From: Salvator merianae
Lineage: Eukaryota; Chordata; Lepidosauria; Squamata; Teiidae
DNA length: 64,000 nt
NCBI GenBank assembly: GCA_003586115.2
Contig: QVOM02000112.1
Location: 106,976,701-107,040,700 of the forward strand
Direction of reading: 5' to 3'
Below the pieces are notes generated by a model that had not been told where the DNA came from, ran no database searches, and saw nothing but the letters and a program-made list of their open reading frames with translations. The stretch's first letter is position 1, and each line of letters begins with the position of its first letter. Made by a program: the position numbers and the translations under genes. Shown here piece after piece: positions 52,448-63,661 of this stretch.

Positions 52448-52955
52448 AAGCTGTTCCCACACAGTGCATATTGGCGCTTGCAGTGCAAGACTGGTTTTGG
52501 CCTGGATCGAGTGATCTGGACCAAGAGTGGAGTATTCAGCAACGGCCAGCCACATTGCAGTCGCTCAACCTGGCCCAACGTCAGTGCCTGGAAACCAAAG
52601 TTGCCAACCTCCGAAGCTGCTAACCAGGATTCTTTTTGCCAGGGGCCCAGACATGGTCCATTCCAACAGGTGCTTCTGGGAGCCCAGCAAAATGGCACCG
52701 AATCTGTCTACCCATGGGAATGTGTGGAGGACCACTCTGAAGCAGGATTCCCCTGGAGCAGGCTCCAATGCCATTTTTCTACCAGGACCCACTGCAGTAC
52801 CTGGTCCCATATGGACATGGTGTTCCACAGGAGTCAAAGCCTCCTGCTGGACAGATGGATGCAGTGTCTGAGGGGGCTGCTGGCCTGGGCCAACTGTCCA
52901 CTGTGGATCGTGCCCATGTTTTCTTGATACCAGGACACTTGGAAAGTTAACCATC
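52448..52955. mobile_element. Unclassified MITE-like repeat
   Basis: Starts CTGTTCCCACACAGTGCATA, similar to 25848. It has long overlapping frames on both strands (52478-52927 plus, 52565-52954 minus), typical of repeat DNA rather than a gene. Codons show no family resemblance. Confidence 0.45.
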
Positions 52956-52959
52956 TACA

Positions 52960-53060
52960 GAAGAACAAGAGTCCTGCTGCACGTTAAAGACTAACAAAAG
53001 AATTGTGGATAAGTGCCATCATAGACTTATATTTTCATCCATATGGAAACTGCATCACTT
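52960..53060 (+). repeat. Dispersed repeat fragment
   Basis: CAAGAGTCCTGCTGCACGTT then AAAGACTAACAA resembles a repeat common in reptile genomes with the phrase 'GTGGCACCTTAAAGACTAAC'. From memory only. Confidence 0.4.
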
Positions 53061-53785
53061 TTATGAAAGAGATTTTTATGGAACAGCTGAAGATTGCAGG
53101 ATGTTGCCTTATGACTTTTGAAATTGTCCTCAATTATTGTTGATACTTGGTGTGTATCTCAGTGGTAGAGCAAATCCCCCTAACCCAATTTATATAATGC
53201 ATAGTTTCAGTGGTACTGCTATGTAATACAAAGGGCAGTTGTATGAAAAATAAATCTTGCAAGAATAGCGCTTCATATTAAAAATTCTAGGTGCCGTGCT
53301 TATTTGCCCTTCATTGGAGCACTGCTGTAAAGGACCACTGGACACATTTACTTGGAAGAAACCAACTTGGAACAAGTTGAAGTTTACATTTGATTTAAGA
53401 GACATAGAATCTGGCCACGGAATTGTTTTACAATCTAAAATACACTGCTTATTACTCATTTAAATCACATTCTAATATAATGATTCTATTCTTCATTGCA
53501 CAGAAGAACTGAAGCCTCAGTTACCAGGTTCATGCTTCAAGTCAAAAGAAACAAGTAAAAAGTGCTCACTTTGCAGCATTAGTGAGAAAAAGAACAAGCT
53601 GGAAGATTCCAGTCCTTTTCTCCAGGGTGACTTTATTAAGTAATGGGACTGCAGGACTTTATGCCTTCCAAAATACTTTCTGCAGTATCTGGAATAATAT
53701 AGTATAGTGAATGTGAGTGACAATTGATTTGTAACCAAACTGTTCGACATCTTAGATAGAAACAAGAAATAACAAGGATATGGGA

Positions 53786-53990
53786 GTGGCTATAGCTCAG
53801 TGGTAGAGCAAACTGCCAGGAAAACAAAGGGTTGCTTGTTCGATCCCCAGCCTCTCCCCAGAAGTAGGCAATGGCAAACCATTTCTGTATCTCTGCCAAG
53901 AAAACTGTGTAGAGGTGCCCATGAAGTCAACCAGGAGCCAGTCATGACTCAGTGATACTCAGCAGCAATAAGAACAACAACTTATTATTT
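53786..53990 (+). mobile_element. tRNA-derived SINE, copy 3
   Basis: This is the best-preserved copy: TGGCTATAGCTCAGTGGTAG (A box), TTGTTCGATCCCCAGCC (B box), then CAATGGCAAACCATTTCTGT, CTCTGCCAAGAAAACTGTGT and CAGGAGCCAGTCATGACTCA, ending near ACAACAAC. A short related head occurs at 53149-53182. Confidence 0.85.
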
Positions 53991-55018
53991 ATCATCAGTA
54001 GTGTCAATAATGATTTGTTCCCTTGAGGGCCATACCAAAGGATCTGGAGAAACACCTTACCATTTTAGGATCTTTACAAAATTTCCGCTCATCAATTGCA
54101 AAAGGTGGGACTGCTCAGAACTGCTGATATTCTACAAAAATACTTAAGATCATCTCAGATCATTGAGAAGGACCTGAGAATGAAGAGTATCAAACCCAAT
54201 CAAGAAGCTCTGGTAGCCTATGACTAGTGTAATAATACAGTAATAGAAAAAATACCACCATGTAAAAATCAAATAGATCGTGTGCCTCATGTACAGTTTC
54301 CCTTCAAATTATGAGTACAGGCAATGCAGAAGGCAACTAAATTATCACCTATATAACTGGCAAGAGGCTTCTGACTTCACTTGCAAAAATGTGTTGACTG
54401 TTCTGCTGTAGTCCAGGCAATTCCTGTTCACCCAGTCAGAGGCTTTAAACAGATTTCAGGTGAGGAAAAACTGCAGCTCCAGGTCCTGATACGGTCCATT
54501 TCATTTTCACAGAAAAGCAGGAAGTCAGAACAGGTTATCTCCCTAATCCCTTGTTCTTTCTATGTTCTGCCGTACCTATGAAAATACCAGGCTCTTTCAA
54601 ATGAAATCTCCATATCCAGAAACATTTAAGAAGTGGCTACAGAACAGTCATCTGCCAAGATGTTTAGTTCCATTTCCCTGCCTCCAGGCAGTGGGTTAAA
54701 TGATGATCCCTGTCGTTATTTCCTATGTTGCTTTCACCTATGTAATAGCAATGAGCATTAACCAATGTTGTAAGAGTCCAGCTGCAGATTCACCTCTCTG
54801 CTGCATTGCTCACAGATTCTACATGTAAGTAAGGATTCCATAGTGTCATCCATGCAGAAGTTCAGTGCAAAGGTTCAGATCCCCTTATGGTAGAATGTTA
54901 CCCAAATGCAGTGCTGTCTGGTTTACCACAGCTTGAGGTAAAAGGAACTGAATACATTACTATCCAAAAGTGGAAGTGGCTGTCACACTGTTAAGTCCAG
55001 AATCTAATACAGGGAAAC
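53991..55018. other. Upstream flank, nothing recognised
   Basis: No gene or repeat was identified by eye. Confidence 0.4.
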
Positions 55019-55020
55019 TA

Positions 55021-55351
55021 GAGATGTGCAAAACTTGGTTTGTGTTTGGAAATTCAGTCGAACAGTGGATGTTCGCATCAAGCCAAACAGGCAGTGGTTC
55101 ACATATCCAGAAATTCCATCCATCCAAACCAGTCCTCCACTCACAAACATGAATTATTTGATTAACAGTTCGTATCTGCTGTGTTTTTGCCCTTTTTCTG
55201 TGGGAAAAAAATGTAGTTTTTGTTTTTGAACAAGTTCAGAATCAAATGCAAACAACCCTTTTGTTTGATCAAATGGTTCGCCATTGAGCCAAACAAACAG
55301 GTGTTCAGTTTGATGGCAAACCAACATATGGTTTTTGTTCATGCACATCCC
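55021..55351. mobile_element. Mariner-like MITE with TA target duplication
   Basis: The 331-bp element starts GAGATGTGCAAAAC and ends ATGCACATCCC, inverted ends of about 11 bp, with TA on both sides (55019-55020 and 55352-55353). Further inside, CATCAAGCCAAACAGGCAGT and CATTGAGCCAAACAAACAGG are related direct copies. A TA duplication is typical of Tc1/mariner elements. Noncoding. Confidence 0.75.
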
Positions 55352-55353
55352 TA

Positions 55354-56454
55354 AAGGAAACCAGAACTTTTTATATGTGGGGACCTTAAAGCTTGACTAG
55401 TGCAGACCTTGGGTGCCATGAAATTCAAAACTTTTTTTCCACTGCACATAGACTAGAATGATAAGAGACTGAGGACTATATTCACCTTCCAGCTACATTC
55501 TGGGCAATCCAGTGTAATACAATTTGTACTGTGTTCCGTGGACTCTTATGAAGACTAGGAGAGTGGCAGGTTTTTTAGTCCCCTTTTCCTCCAGTGGAGG
55601 AACTTAAAATTGTCTCAATACCATTTTCTCCAAGCAAGAACCCTGAAGATGTCTAGCTTTTGGTTCCCATCAGCCTCAGCCCAAAGAGTCTATGTCTAAG
55701 GTTAATGGAAATAGTAATCCACAACATTGGTGAGCGGGTGAGGTACCAAGGTGGCTCAAGAGCTGAGGTGAACTAACAAGCCCTGTTTAGTGTGTAGAAT
55801 ATCCATAGCAAAGTTATGTTGGTACCTCAGCCAGAAAATCCCACAAGCCCCTCTTTCTAGGAGCAAACACACCAAATAACTTGTTCTCCTTCCACAATAC
55901 TTAGATCAATTGCCTGAGGTGTCTCCATCAGCCTGCCTAATGTCTGGGTTGGTGCTGTTTTTATGGAATCTGATGTTACTTAGTGGATAAGATGTTTGCA
56001 GTCTGATTAAGTAGAACGAATGGGAGAAACCCTCCGTGCAGTACAGCTAGGGGGGTTGGAGTGAGTGAAGTAATACACACTGAACTCCATGGTCTTACAG
56101 GGCACCACCTTGTGGTGTAAACACTACACAGGCACTACAGAAGCCTCCCCCAGTATCTGTATTCTTCTGCAGTGATACTGGGCAGACTTAATGCAAAGTC
56201 CCATTTCAGCGGAGAATCAGAGAAATTCCAGACTAAGGAGGGATATTACTATGTTCACCCATATTTATTTATTTGTGTTTAATTTTTGCCGTATTTTTCA
56301 TGTCAAGGAAATGGAATAAATTAAAATGCTAAGAATGGTAACAAACATAAAAGAAAACTAAGTCTAAGGAAGGAAGAGTGATCCTTCTCATTAGCTAAAG
56401 GGGTAGCGCAATGAGGGGTACTTTGTCAGCTGTCTGAAGGTGTGAAGTCGTGAC
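55354..56454. other. Upstream flank, nothing recognised
   Basis: No repeat or coding block was identified. Confidence 0.4.
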
Positions 56455-56520
56455 AGAGCTTGGCTATAGCTCAGTGGTAAAGCAAACTGCCCAGGCAGCA
56501 GAGGGTTGCAGGTTCATGAC
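56455..56520 (+). mobile_element. tRNA-derived SINE head
   Basis: TTGGCTATAGCTCAGTGGTA, AGCAAACTGCCC and GGGTTGCAGGTTCATGAC match the head of the SINE at 53786. The body is absent. Confidence 0.7.
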
Positions 56521-58160
56521 AATGGAAATTGGCTGCTTGCAGTGACTGGAACACACTATCTAATAACAGAGCCAGTTTTGTAGGAAACACTGGGTTTTTA
56601 AACAACTGATCCAGGACTATACTGGGAATGCTATAGATACATATGGCAGTCCTAAAATAGTCCTGGGAGAATCACCGGGTTTTTAACTATGTCTGGAGGT
56701 ACCACAAATTCCTAGTGACTCTGAACAAATTATGAACAGACCAATAAGGGGGTCATTTACCATTGCCTGCTTCATCATGCCATAGTTTTCATACTCAGCC
56801 TAGCTTACAACCCTAAGCATTCCTGATAGCCTCCAATCCAAGGAGTTAACCAGTCCCAATCTTACCTTTTGAAACCAAGCAAGGTAACTTAGGTGCTGCC
56901 ACCTGTTGGGTTAAGTCAGCTAAAACCCTGTACCAAACAGGAAGATGGGGAAAAAAATATTTAAAAAATTATAAACGATTGCCTGCATAAAGATTGTGTT
57001 AGGGATGGCTTTGAATCTGTAATACAGGCAAAATTGAGATACTATTTTTCCAAGACTATCCAAGCCATTTCCATAGTTAAGAATGCTCTCCAGTACTTTC
57101 TGTCCCTGCTCTGCATTCATGTACAGTAATATACTCATTTCAGAACTAAATGCTAAGCATGTTGCAGTTCAACAGAATGTTTGAAATAAGTCCCAAAGGA
57201 GCACAAAAAGCAGTTAATTCAACACCAGTATAGATAAAAAAGCACATCAAATTTAAAAAAAACTGTATCCCCCCCCCCCCCAAATCCCAAATCCACAAAT
57301 GAAAAGCTCTTAAACTACTTGCTTTGGACTTTGATGTTTTCATTACTCATGAGTTTCAAACTCATTTTGCAAGCTGTCATTAATCATCCTTGAGTAGGCG
57401 GTGTTCCAGCCAAATCTCACCCAGAATTTACACTTGCTATATAATATAAAATCTCATCTTTTTTCTTTTCTTTTCTTCCTTTTCCCCCCCATCCCACAAA
57501 CATCCTGAGTTGTGGTCTTTTTAATTGCTCGTGCAAACTCCCTGAATTTTACCCTAGAAGCAAAAGTTTCATCATCTACTAAAGGCTGCCTGTCCTCAGA
57601 CAGTTAGTGTAGTAATTCATTTTTCTGAATAAGAGTAACTTTTAAAAGCTGCATTTCTCACGATGGATCATCAGAATTTAATTATCACCCTCAGCCTCTG
57701 TCTGACCAAAAGTGAGTCATCCAATTTGTCTCTGAACTGAGGCAATTGGCTCCTCATAACTGCACCATCCCATAAACATTGTGCGTGTACCACTTGAATG
57801 GGAGATGGCATGTACCAATCATCCTTATGTAAATGCAGGTTACATTGTGGAAACAGGGTTTAATATAGAGCGTAGCATTATTAAATGGAAATAAACCAAG
57901 GCATCTCTTGTTTATGAGATACAAAATGCTCCCAAAAGAGACAGTAAAAATTCCAAAATGCATATATGGAGATCCTATAAAGAGAAAAGGAGAAGAATAT
58001 CCCTGTACAATCAAGAGAACAATTAATGGTGTACTTTTAAATCACATATGGTTATTATACACCAAGAACATCTTTAGTTTTGATCCTTCTCTAAATATTC
58101 AAAGCTTTTTGTGTACAGAGCTGACTTACAAATTAGACAAGAACCGGAGCCTGACTGCAT
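56521..58160. other. Upstream flank, nothing recognised
   Basis: Poly-C at 57270-57281 and a pyrimidine tract at 57460-57492 are the only notable features. Confidence 0.4.
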
Positions 58161-58179
58161 CGGACACTCACTAAACATT

Positions 58180-58515
58180 TTGTGGTGGCACAAGCAATCC
58201 AGAGCATCTGCAGACTCTCCTGATTGCTAGTAGCTGTGGACAACAAAATTGTCCACAGCTGGACAACAATTCTTGGTGCTAATGCTGCAAGCTGCAGTGC
58301 CCTTGTGTGCCACATCCCTGGTTGCCATGGCAGAGGCTGGACATTTCCACAGCCATTGTCATAGTGGACAGCCAGCATTCACAGTGTGAATGCTGGAAGT
58401 CTGATTCTGGGTTGTTCCAGCCCTCACAGTGTGGATGGTCCCCACACTCATGGACTGTTCCACCTTGGAATGGTTGGATTCAAGCATTCCAAGGTAGAAA
58501 GTGCAAAAAGGCCCC
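58180..58515 (+). mobile_element. Hairpin-ended DNA element, copy 4
   Basis: The left hairpin AGCTGTGGACAA pairs with TTGTCCACAGCT (58231-58261). The core is GTTGCCATGGCAGAGGCTGG, ACATTTCCACAGCCATTGTC, then GGGTTGTTCCAGCCCTCACA. The right hairpin CCTTGGAATG pairs with CATTCCAAGG (58463-58494), followed by TAGAAAGTGCAAAAAGGCCC. This is the most complete copy. Noncoding. Confidence 0.75.
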
Positions 58516-58670
58516 TAGACACAGAGGGGAAGGAAGCAACCGAGAGGGAGGATGTGGAATTTAAGGAAACTGATATTAAACCCCTGCATCCATTTACCAT
58601 GTCACTGCAGTTCATGTCAATCAAACGGCCACTCTGCTTGGATAAGGGGAAGCTGATGAGTCTGTTGGAG

Positions 58671-58994
58671 CAGCGTTTCCCAACCACCGGTCCGCGGACC
58701 AGGACTGGGTCATTGGGGGTTTTTTGCCGGTCCGCGCCGCCGCCGCAGACCAGCACTAAACACTGACAGTGTGCTCTGCTCTGCGGCGGCTCGGAGAACA
58801 TTATGCGGGGCATGCCGGGGCGGGGAAGCGGGCTGGCCTCAGTGATGCGGCTCCCAGCACAACCCCCTCCATAACCCCACCCCCATATGACCAAAGCCCC
58901 GCCCCTGCCCCACCCCCATCCTGCCCTGCTGGGTCATGAAAAAATGGTCTTGCTTGAAGCTGGTCCCTGGTGCAAAAAAGGTTGGGGACCCCTG
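58671..58994. mobile_element. hAT-type MITE with perfect 8-bp target duplication
   Basis: 324 bp, starting CAGCGTTTCCCAACC and ending GGTTGGGGACCCCTG (inverse CAGGGGTCCCCAACC). TGTTGGAG flanks it exactly at 58663-58670 and 58995-59002. The 8-bp duplication and CAG...CTG ends place it in hAT. The interior is GC-rich (CCGCGCCGCCGCCGCAG near 58733). No transposase. Confidence 0.92.
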
Positions 58995-59324
58995 TGTTGG
59001 AGGACTTGTGATATGTGATTGAGTGAATTTATATACTGCAGATTTTGGAAAACTCTGTGTGGTTTACAAGAAAATGGAATTAAAAAAACCTTAAAAATAA
59101 CCGCAATAAATAATGGTCAGACTATTCAAAGTTGTAAATATTACTCAAATGTTGCTTATATGCCTGCTTAAAAGACCAGGGATTTGCACCTATTGCAAAT
59201 AAGATGAAATACTGGAATACCAAAACTGAGGTTCTTTACATATTGCAAGGCCCAAGCCTCTATGTAATGGACAGAGTGACCCTATTGACTATAAATTATT
59301 AGTTGCAAAGATTCTCCATCTGCC

Positions 59325-59645
59325 CCCAGTGGTGCCCCCCCTCCTCTCCCTCCCACCCTTAACTCAGAAGAGCCACCTTGCCTGAGGAGAGCAGAGGAGA
59401 AAGAGAAAGCTGGGAAGTTCCTCCGTCTGTTCCTATTAGTGGTCCCTCCCTCCCTCAATATCATCAGAAGAGCCACCTTACCTGAGGGGAGGAGAAAGAG
59501 CAAGCTGGGAAGATCCTCTGTCAGCTCTTAGTGGTGGCCTCTCCCTCCCTTAATTATCATCAGAAGATTCACCTTGATTGAGAGGAGCAGAGGAGAAGGA
59601 GCAAGATGAGAATCACCTCCATCAGCTCCCAGCAGAGGCCTGAGC
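59325..59645 (+). repeat. About 100-bp minisatellite, three copies plus a partial
   Basis: The unit starts CAGAAGAGCCACCTTGCCTG (59365), then CAGAAGAGCCACCTTACCTG (59465), then CAGAAGATTCACCTTGATTG (59561). Periods are 100 and 96 bp. Each holds GAGGAGAAAGAGCAAGCTGG-like and CCTCTCCCTCCCT-like parts. A partial unit precedes. The copies are clearly diverged. Confidence 0.85.
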
Positions 59646-59649
59646 TCAT

Positions 59650-59757
59650 AGAGCGTGATTGTGTTTTTATGTGTGGTAGCTATAGTTGTTATGGAACCTC
59701 AGGGTAAAGAGTGGTATACAAAATGAAAATAATAAATAAATAAATGCAACCTAACTG
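59650..59757 (+). mobile_element. L2-like 3' tail
   Basis: ACCTCAGGGTAAAGAGTGGT, then ATACAAAATGAAAATAATAA and AATAAATA repeats match L2-type tails. It directly follows the minisatellite. Confidence 0.5.
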
Positions 59758-60161
59758 AGAGAGCTATACCTATACTGGTAGCATATGAAGTTTTGTATAG
59801 GTCCTTGATCTTACTGGTGACCTGTTTGGCTCTATGTATGTAATTTTGGTGTGGTCACTTAACTAAATCAATAAGTTGATTTACTCAATAAGATTTCCAG
59901 CAAAGATGTCCATTGGAAAATGTTTTTAGGCCACAGTAAGTCAGGAGGCCAGAGTAGGATGGAAGCCCTGTTGGTGAAGGGCAGGAACCTTGGCAAACAC
60001 CACAAGGCTAATGGCCACAGACATGAGAACTACCATAGAGAAAGAAGATCTAGATAAACAATCATCCAGATTTGTCAAGAAAGGAAAGGCAGCTAGTGGA
60101 GATTGCCTTCCTCTTTCTAACTGCATTTTGGATGGAGGCACCACAAAGTTCTGCCATTCTC

Positions 60162-60181
60162 CACACACACACACACACACC
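60162..60181. repeat. (CA)n microsatellite
   Basis: Nine or ten AC units. Confidence 0.9.
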
Positions 60182-60419
60182 CAACTTTTGTAATGTTCCA
60201 TTATGAAAGAACCTCAAGGAAGTGTTAATAAAAAGAAAAAACTATACTGGACCCTTTAAATCAGTATTTATTTCCATTTGTGCTATATAGTAGTGGCAAA
60301 TATCTGTAGGTCAGAGCTGGCAAGCTGAGTAGTCAAAGTTCTCTTAGCCAGATTTTTCCTCTACAGACATTTCTGTAACCAACTAGATAACATCTTTAGT
60401 GTCCTGAAGAAGTTACTTA

Positions 60420-60642
60420 GACTGTGATCACATGTAAAAAAAAAAAAAGCAACTCAGAAGTGCTTCAGAGAAACTAGTATGTGGCCCTCAAGTTCTCATC
60501 TCTGATCCACCTTTTCTAGCCTCGAATGTCCATGAGGGGAGGGGAGGGTAAACTGGTATGTGAACAACCCCACTTCAGAACTGTCTCTAAGCTGTTTCTG
60601 AGGTGCCTCAGAAATGCTTTTGTACCACATGTGATTGCAGCT
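60420..60642. mobile_element. MITE of the GATCACAnnnAAAAAGCAACTC family, copy 4
   Basis: It starts GACTGTGATCACATGTAAAA, AAGCAACTCAGAAG; ends AAATGCTTTTGTACCACATG then TGATTGCAGC. The inverted ends pair over about 17 bp. The centre has CTGATCCACCTTTTCTAGCC, inverse orientation to the CTAGAAAAGGTGGATTA of copy 2. Confidence 0.75.
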
Positions 60643-61039
60643 CTAGCTAGGTAGCAAAACCTTTATAGATGGAAAATTCTGCTCAGAGAACTCTGACAAC
60701 CCAGCGTTTCCATTTATATCCGAGTGCAGGCTACAAACAATTAAAAACAAACTTAAAAACCAAATATAATTGACAGGATAAAATTACAATGCCTACAAGG
60801 GGAGAACAGACTTCTCTTTAACCAAAGAGCCGGCCAAAGAGGTAAGTTTTCATTAGTATGAACTGTTTTGAGAGAATGGTATCAATGGGAAGCAATATAG
60901 ATACCTTTTCTTAGCTACTGGTACATCTACTGACTGCTTCCAATCGTCTGGTTGCTCAGTGGTTTTCCAAACTTGCTGGCAAATACTAGTTAGCACTAAT
61001 TACAGTGGTTCCACTGCTACCAGCAGGGATGATCTCAGA

Positions 61040-62215
61040 GGACAGTGCTGAGTAATTGGGCCTCAGCAGGATGCTATTTAACACCTATATGAAGCTGTTG
61101 GGAGCTGTCATCAGGAGTTTTGGAATGAGGTATCACCAGTACGCACATGACACCCAGCCCTATTTGTCCATTACATCTGAGCCCATGAACATTGTGAAGT
61201 GCTTGGACGTAGTGATGGGCTGGATGAGGACCTGTAACTATCTTGACAAGACAGAGACTTTGTGGGAGTGTGTTTCAGGTACTTACCAATTTGCCTGTTC
61301 TAGATAGGGTTGCATTCCCTCAGAAGGAACAGGTACACGGTTTGGTAGTGCTCCTAGAGTCATTGTTGCCTGTTACCAGCTTGGACTGTAGCTAAACAGA
61401 GATAAGCTAGCCACTGTTGTCTAGGTGCTGGTAACCTCATGTTTAGATTATTGCAATGCACTCTATGTGGGGCTGCCCTTGTGCCTGCTCCAGAAGCTGC
61501 AACTAGTGCAAAATGTGATGGCTAGATTGCTCAGTAGGGGACCTCAACGCATACGTATCACCCTGTACATAAGCACTTGCACTGCTTGCCAATTTGCTAA
61601 CAGGCCAAATTCAAGGTTTTATCTTTGGCGTACAAGGCCCATAATGAGAACAGAATCATAGAGAACAGAATCATAGAGTTCGAAGGGACCTCCAGGATCA
61701 TCGAGTCCAACACCCTGCTCAATGCAGGATTCACTAAACCGTCCCAGACAGATGTCTGTCCAGCCTCTGCTTGAAGACCTCCAGCAAAAGAGAGATCACC
61801 ACCTCCTGTAGCAACCTATTCCATTGACTGATCGCCCTTACTGTCAGAACGTTTTTTCTAAAATTTAGTCTGTATCTACTCCCTTGAAATTTCATCCCGT
61901 TGTTTCTGGTCCTTCCAGTTTAAACTGGACTTGGGACCAGTTTACTTAGCAGGTTGCCTCCCTCAGTATAGACCTTCAAAAGATCTTCAGAGGAGGTCCT
62001 GCTGCAGGTACCAGGAGTTACTGAATGTCGTCTTGTGACTACCTGCAGGTGGACCTTCTCTGCCATGGTACTTACCTTCTGGAGCAGTCTCCCTTCTATT
62101 ATTCTTGGGGCACCTACATTTTTGGCTCTCAACTATCTTTACACCTATACCTTTCCAGAGTGAATGTGTTCCCCTCCCCTTCCTTGATTTTAATAACATT
62201 TTTATATAACTGATG
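61040..62215 (+). mobile_element. L2 RT/C-terminal fragment, split by CR1
   Basis: Sense L2: LFNTYMKLLGAVIRSF, then YHQYAHDTQPYLS (RT catalytic block with one Asp changed to His, 61056-61307), then SCLDYCNALYVGLPL and LQLVQN (61425-61520). After the CR1 insert at 61654-61925 the L2 resumes with 'GLGPVYLAGCLP' and a C-terminal trace near 62060. Many stops. Non-functional. Confidence 0.8.
61654..61925 (-). mobile_element. CR1 3' fragment inserted in L2
   Basis: The plus strand starts with repeated CAGAATCATAGAG units (the inverse of the CR1 8-bp terminal repeats), then TTCGAAGGGACCTCCAGGAT, CATCGAGTCCAACACCCTGC and CTACTCCCTTGAAATTTCAT. This is the widespread amniote CR1 type, a different subfamily from the TCTTATGTTCTTA-ended copies. 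Confidence 0.9.
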
Positions 62216-63125
62216 GTTTTAGCTGTTTTCATACTCAGTGTTTTGAAAACGTGACTATGCTCTGACCCTTTGAACGTGGGTTCCTTTCTTCCAGTGATTT
62301 GCACCGAGAAACCAATTTAAGGCCATATAATCGTCAGGTGGATTGGCTGGCCCAGCGTAAGCCAATTGAGGGTTTTGCCATGATATCCCAACCCTCGGAT
62401 TTATATTGAAATCAATTGCTCAATTTACATGATTTCCTTTTACACACTGTTTCTCCAGAACATAAATCAAGGTAAGATTGAAGAAGGCATTTCAACTGTC
62501 AAGCATATTTCTCTGTTAACACTCACTATAAACAAACAAGCCAAAGTTTTGCACTTTAAAGTCATATTGATTTCAGCAGAAGACAGTTAAATGAGTGTTT
62601 TACTGTCTCTTTGAACTCACTCATTATTAACTTTGGCTGGATTGTAATTTGTGTTTCCCTTTACTTCTGCAATGTACAAAACTCGTCTGTATAGAGTTTT
62701 AAAAAATGATGGCCAGCTGGTTGATTTTCTTTGCTAAAAATCCTATGACACATGCTGTATTGTTGGAGAAAGACAGCACAACTAATTTGCCAGCAATGCG
62801 AAAATAGCTAGGGTCGCCTTGACAATAATAGCTATAGAGTAAACAGCATATTTCTATTTAAAGACATTTGGGCCTCACTTACTGACTGACAGGGGTATCA
62901 AAATTCTCAAGGTTCTTCTACAACAGATCCAAGCTGGCACATATATAGCTTAACACATGCTATTTACTTTAAAAGTGTAAAAATGGCATCTTTTTTATAG
63001 GATATAAAATCAGATCCAACCAATGGCCCAGTAGTCCAGGACAGAACAAATCAAACCACTTGGATATAAAGCTGACCTTAGGAAATTTCTCCTGGTGGAA
63101 TTTGCAATCTTCTTCTGCTTAAACA
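62216..63125. other. Upstream flank, nothing recognised
   Basis: AT-rich sequence without recognisable repeats. Confidence 0.4.
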
Positions 63126-63129
63126 ACAA

Positions 63130-63288
63130 ATTACCCTGGCCTTTGGCTGTGGGAACAACATCCCTTCCCATACAGGCACTGTCACTATTTCAGCCAATCT
63201 GTTTTACCTGCTCTTATAACACTTTTATTGTGAATTGCCCTGAGATCTTTGGGTATAGAGCAGGATAGAAACGTAAATAATTTTTCTG
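63130..63288 (+). mobile_element. L2-like 3' tail
   Basis: TTGTGAATTGCCCTGAGATC then TTTGGGTATAGAGCAGGATA match the tail at 7030-7075. The upstream part is a decayed 3' UTR. Confidence 0.55.
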
Positions 63289-63661
63289 ATTCCATGATAT
63301 TGTCCATAACACATTTGTCCATGGGTGACCTCATTCTCTGAATGTGTCACTGCTGCTCTACGAAAGCTTTTTCTGGGTTCCCACTGCAGCTATGATCAAG
63401 TCAATCCTTCCTCAGAGTCTGTGGCTGGATCAACCCCTCCTCAGCGCATACTAGAAAAAAAAGTGAGGCAAAGTCACCCCTGTATTCTTTGCCTCTCTCC
63501 AAGTTCTTATCATTGCTGTACCTAGACACCTTGTGCCCTGGATCCCTTCTCTCAGCAAAGCATCCACCTACTGGTGCTGCAAGCAAGCACTCTTAACATT
63601 ATCAGGCAGGCGGTATCTGCTTCCCACCTCCCCTCACCATTCTTCAAAATCACAGTCCCAA

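Noticed and set aside
52478..52954. Frames of 114-149 residues on both strands
   Set aside because: The same segment is open in four frames, there is no family match, and the start resembles another repeat at 25848.
53786..53860. Genuine tRNA gene
   Set aside because: A and B box motifs are present, but the same head recurs with a shared nontRNA body and tail, so it is a SINE. No cloverleaf with paired acceptor stem was seen.
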